Origin: JBEKLJ01 sp050010255
Lineage (GTDB): Bacteria; Acidobacteriota; Terriglobia; Bryobacterales; Bryobacteraceae
NCBI GenBank assembly: GCA_050010255.1
Contig: JBEKLJ010000187.1
Coordinates: 1-7,124 of the forward strand
Reading direction: 5' to 3'
Length of the DNA stretch: 7,124 nucleotides
In this document: piece after piece, positions 5,526 to 7,124 of the stretch
Layout: every line of letters begins with the position of its first letter
Position numbering within the stretch: position 1 is the first letter of the stretch
Notes under the pieces: generated by a model
Databases searched by the model: none
Told to the model about the DNA's origin: nothing
The model's input: only the letters and a program-made list of their open reading frames with translations
Made by a program: the position numbers and the translations under genes

Positions 5526-5547
5526 GGTGTCAGTCACTGTCATTCCC
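5526..5547. repeat. Possible REP-like element in the ybaB-recR gap
   Basis: Immediately after the ybaB stop, the minus strand reads GGGG, then AATGACAGTGACTGACACC. It has a core inverted repeat CAGT-C-ACTG with outer imperfect pairing. Short GACAG/CTGACACC motifs of this style, dispersed between genes, resemble REP-type repeats mobilised by TnpA-REP transposases. Only one copy is in the window, so the repeat status is unproven. Confidence 0.3.
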
Positions 5548-5856
5548 CTAGAACAGACCTGGCGGCAGCCCCATGCCGCCCAGCATGCCGGCCATTTTCT
5601 GCCGCGCCGTCTCGTCAACCTTCTTGGCGGCTTCATTGAAGGCGGCCATAACCATGTCCTGCAGCATCTCGACGTCGCCCGCCACCTCGGGGTCGACCGT
5701 CACGCCCAGGACGTTCTTCTGGCCGTCCATCTTCACCGTGACCATTCCGCCGCCGGCGGAGGCCTCGACGCGGATCTGCGCGATCTCCTCCTGGAGCTTC
5801 TGCTGCATCTGCTGGGCCTGCTTCATCATGGTTTGCATGTTTCCGGGCATCTTCAT
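5548..5856 (-). CDS. ybaB: YbaB/EbfC nucleoid-associated DNA-binding protein
   Basis: The product is 102 residues, the normal family size. YbaB/EbfC proteins are small dimeric nucleoid-associated proteins that bind DNA. The N-terminal helix is rich in Met and Gln (MKMPGNMQTMMKQAQQMQQKLQEEIAQ, 1-27) and leads to the beta-sheet part ASAGGGMVTVKMDGQKNVLGVTVDPE (32-57) and a C-terminal helix with DMVMAAFNEAAKKVDE (67-82). The tail GMLGGMGLPPGLF is typical. The ATG at 5856 has AGGAG seven bases upstream and is preferred to a TTG at 5871. It lies 19 bases after the dnaX stop, so the two are almost certainly co-transcribed. The link with dnaX and recR is one of the best conserved bacterial gene neighbourhoods. 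Confidence 0.96.
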   Translation of the reverse strand: MKMPGNMQTMMKQAQQMQQKLQEEIAQIRVEASAGGGMVTVKMDGQKNVLGVTVDPEVAGDVEMLQDMVMAAFNEAAKKVDETARQKMAGMLGGMGLPPGLF

Positions 5857-5875
5857 GGGACCGCTCCTCAACGAC

Positions 5876-7124
5876 CTATTCTTTCAGATTCCGGACGACG
5901 CGCACCTCGGCATCGGGGAAGGCCTCGCGGAACCGCAGGACCCCGGGGTGCGCGAGCGCGCGCAGGGTGGCCTCGTCTTCGGCGGGCGCCGCGGCCGGGG
6001 TTGACTCGGCGGCGGGTGCGGCGGCGGCCTCGCTCACCGTGATCTTCACGCGCCGGGCGGCCAAATCGAGGCGCTCGAGCGCCTTCTGGACATCCGCCGC
6101 CTGCATGGACAGCGCAAACTGCTGCGGCGTGGTGAACCGCAACTCCTGGCCAACCTCGACCAATTCGGAGTGCTCGACGGCATCCGCCGTGAACGCCAGG
6201 CCGAGCGCGTGGAGGGCCGCGACCAGCCGCTGCTTCAGCCCGGCGGCGGAGTCGCCCTCCGGCGCCGATGCGCGCGCCGCGTGCCCGCCCGAGGGCGAGC
6301 GCTTGGCGGGCGCCGGGCTGGGACTCGGTGACGGGCCGGCCCCCGCCAGCCCCGCCAGCGCCTCCTCGATCGGGACCAGCTTGCCCGCCTCGACCAGCCG
6401 GATCAGACCCAATTCCAGGTGCAGCCGCGGCTGGAGCGAATACTGGAGGTCGCGGAAGAGGTCCAGCGTGAGCTGGAGGTAGCGCGTCAGGTCTTGTTCA
6501 GTGAACGTCGAGGCGATCTCGGCCAGCCGCCGCCGCTCCTCGGGCGAGGCGGCGATGAGGCGGTTGACGCCGCCGGCGATCTTCGAGACCAGCAGGTTGC
6601 GGAAATAGCGGGCCAGCTCGCGCACGAACTGCTGGAGGTGCTGCCCGTTGCGAACCAGGCCATCGACGATCTCAAGCATGCGTGCCGCGTTGGACTCCCG
6701 CAGCGCCTGCGTGACCTGGTCGAGCGTGTCGATGGAGTAGGCCCCCAGCAGGGCGCGGATCTCGGCGGCCTTGAGCGTGGTGCCGCAGCAGGCGATGGCC
6801 TGGTCGAGCGCGGAGAGCGAGTCGCGCAGGCTGCCCTCGCCCACCTGCGCGAGCACGGCCAGCGCCTCGGGATCGGCCTCAATGCCCTCCTGCTTGGCGA
6901 TCCACTCCATGCGGGCGACGATTTCCTCGAAATCGATCGAGCGGAAGCTGAAGTGCTGGCAACGCGAGGCGATGGTGGCGGGGATCTTGTGCGCCTCGGT
7001 GGTGCAGAGGATGAAGACCACCCACTCGGGCGGCTCCTCGAGCGTCTTTAGGAGCGCGTTGAAGGCCTCGCTAGTGATCTGGTGGGCCTCGTCGATGATG
7101 AAGACCTTGTAGCGCTCGCGTGCG
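5876..7124 (-). CDS. dnaX: DNA polymerase III subunits tau/gamma (DnaX), N-terminus beyond the window
   Basis: The visible C-terminal 415 residues of the clamp-loader ATPase run off the right edge. The frame stays open to 7123, and codons upstream of a spurious GTG at 7021 continue the protein. From the edge: Walker B region YKVFIIDEAHQI (5-16), FNALLKTLEEPPEW (21-34), sensor 1 CTTEAHKIPATIASRC with the Arg finger SRC (53-55), and sensor 2 GEGSLRDSLSALDQA (95-109). The collar domain runs to about 250, followed by a Ser/Pro/Ala linker (262-290). A further folded part (295-363) is followed by a second Ala-rich linker and a conserved tail LAHPGVLRFREAFPDAEVRVV (390-410). The ATP-binding P-loop and the zinc site lie outside the window. 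From family alignment roughly 115-120 residues are missing, giving about 530 in all. No A/T slippery run is visible, so a frameshifted gamma form is not supported here. Confidence 0.97.
   Translation of the reverse strand, partial: ARERYKVFIIDEAHQITSEAFNALLKTLEEPPEWVVFILCTTEAHKIPATIASRCQHFSFRSIDFEEIVARMEWIAKQEGIEADPEALAVLAQVGEGSLRDSLSALDQAIACCGTTLKAAEIRALLGAYSIDTLDQVTQALRESNAARMLEIVDGLVRNGQHLQQFVRELARYFRNLLVSKIAGGVNRLIAASPEERRRLAEIASTFTEQDLTRYLQLTLDLFRDLQYSLQPRLHLELGLIRLVEAGKLVPIEEALAGLAGAGPSPSPSPAPAKRSPSGGHAARASAPEGDSAAGLKQRLVAALHALGLAFTADAVEHSELVEVGQELRFTTPQQFALSMQAADVQKALERLDLAARRVKITVSEAAAAPAAESTPAAAPAEDEATLRALAHPGVLRFREAFPDAEVRVVRNLKE

Noticed and set aside
5017..6042. Open frame of 341 codons on the plus strand
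   Set aside because: It lies antisense to recR, ybaB and the end of dnaX, all of which are clearly recognisable; it is a shadow frame.

Overview
The window looks like part of a chromosome from a GC-rich bacterium, most likely an Acidobacteriota member of the Bryobacterales/Solibacter type. This placement is inference. It rests on the high-GC coding style, a secreted protein ending in a PEP-CTERM-like tail of the 'PAPSS...ALYLGRERLL' kind, an exosortase with a free-standing EpsI protein, and the style of the DnaX fragment. No marker in the window settles the taxonomy.

Left part, plus strand (1-2626). A terminator-like hairpin closes whatever lies upstream. A near-consensus sigma-70 promoter (69-97) then drives a secreted DUF3494 (ice-binding-like) beta-solenoid protein with a C-terminal sorting tail. 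After a 139-base gap come an exosortase and, overlapping it by 20 bases, an EpsI-family protein. Together they read as a compact surface-sorting module: one substrate, its membrane transpeptidase/protease, and the accessory protein. No polysaccharide genes are in view.

Middle part, minus strand (4734 down to 2637). Four tightly spaced genes run ECF sigma factor, 71-residue single-pass membrane protein (ATGA overlap, probable anti-sigma factor without a zinc motif), four-pass membrane protein of unknown function, and a membrane polyferredoxin with two [4Fe-4S] sites plus NapH/NosR/CcoG-like CxxxC motifs. I read this as a self-contained regulatory and membrane redox unit. It meets the exosortase unit tail to tail, and the two stop codons lie in the two arms of one palindrome at 2624-2639.

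Right part, minus strand (7124 down to 4819). This is the conserved DNA replication/repair cluster dnaX (5' end beyond the window), ybaB/ebfC and recR. The dnaX-ybaB spacing is tight. The ybaB-recR gap is 129 bases and holds a possible repeat-like element. All seven minus-strand genes point the same way, so the sigma operon could receive read-through from recR, 84 bases upstream. Apart from these units I see no RNA gene, CRISPR array or insertion sequence, and no gene-free stretch above 300 bases.
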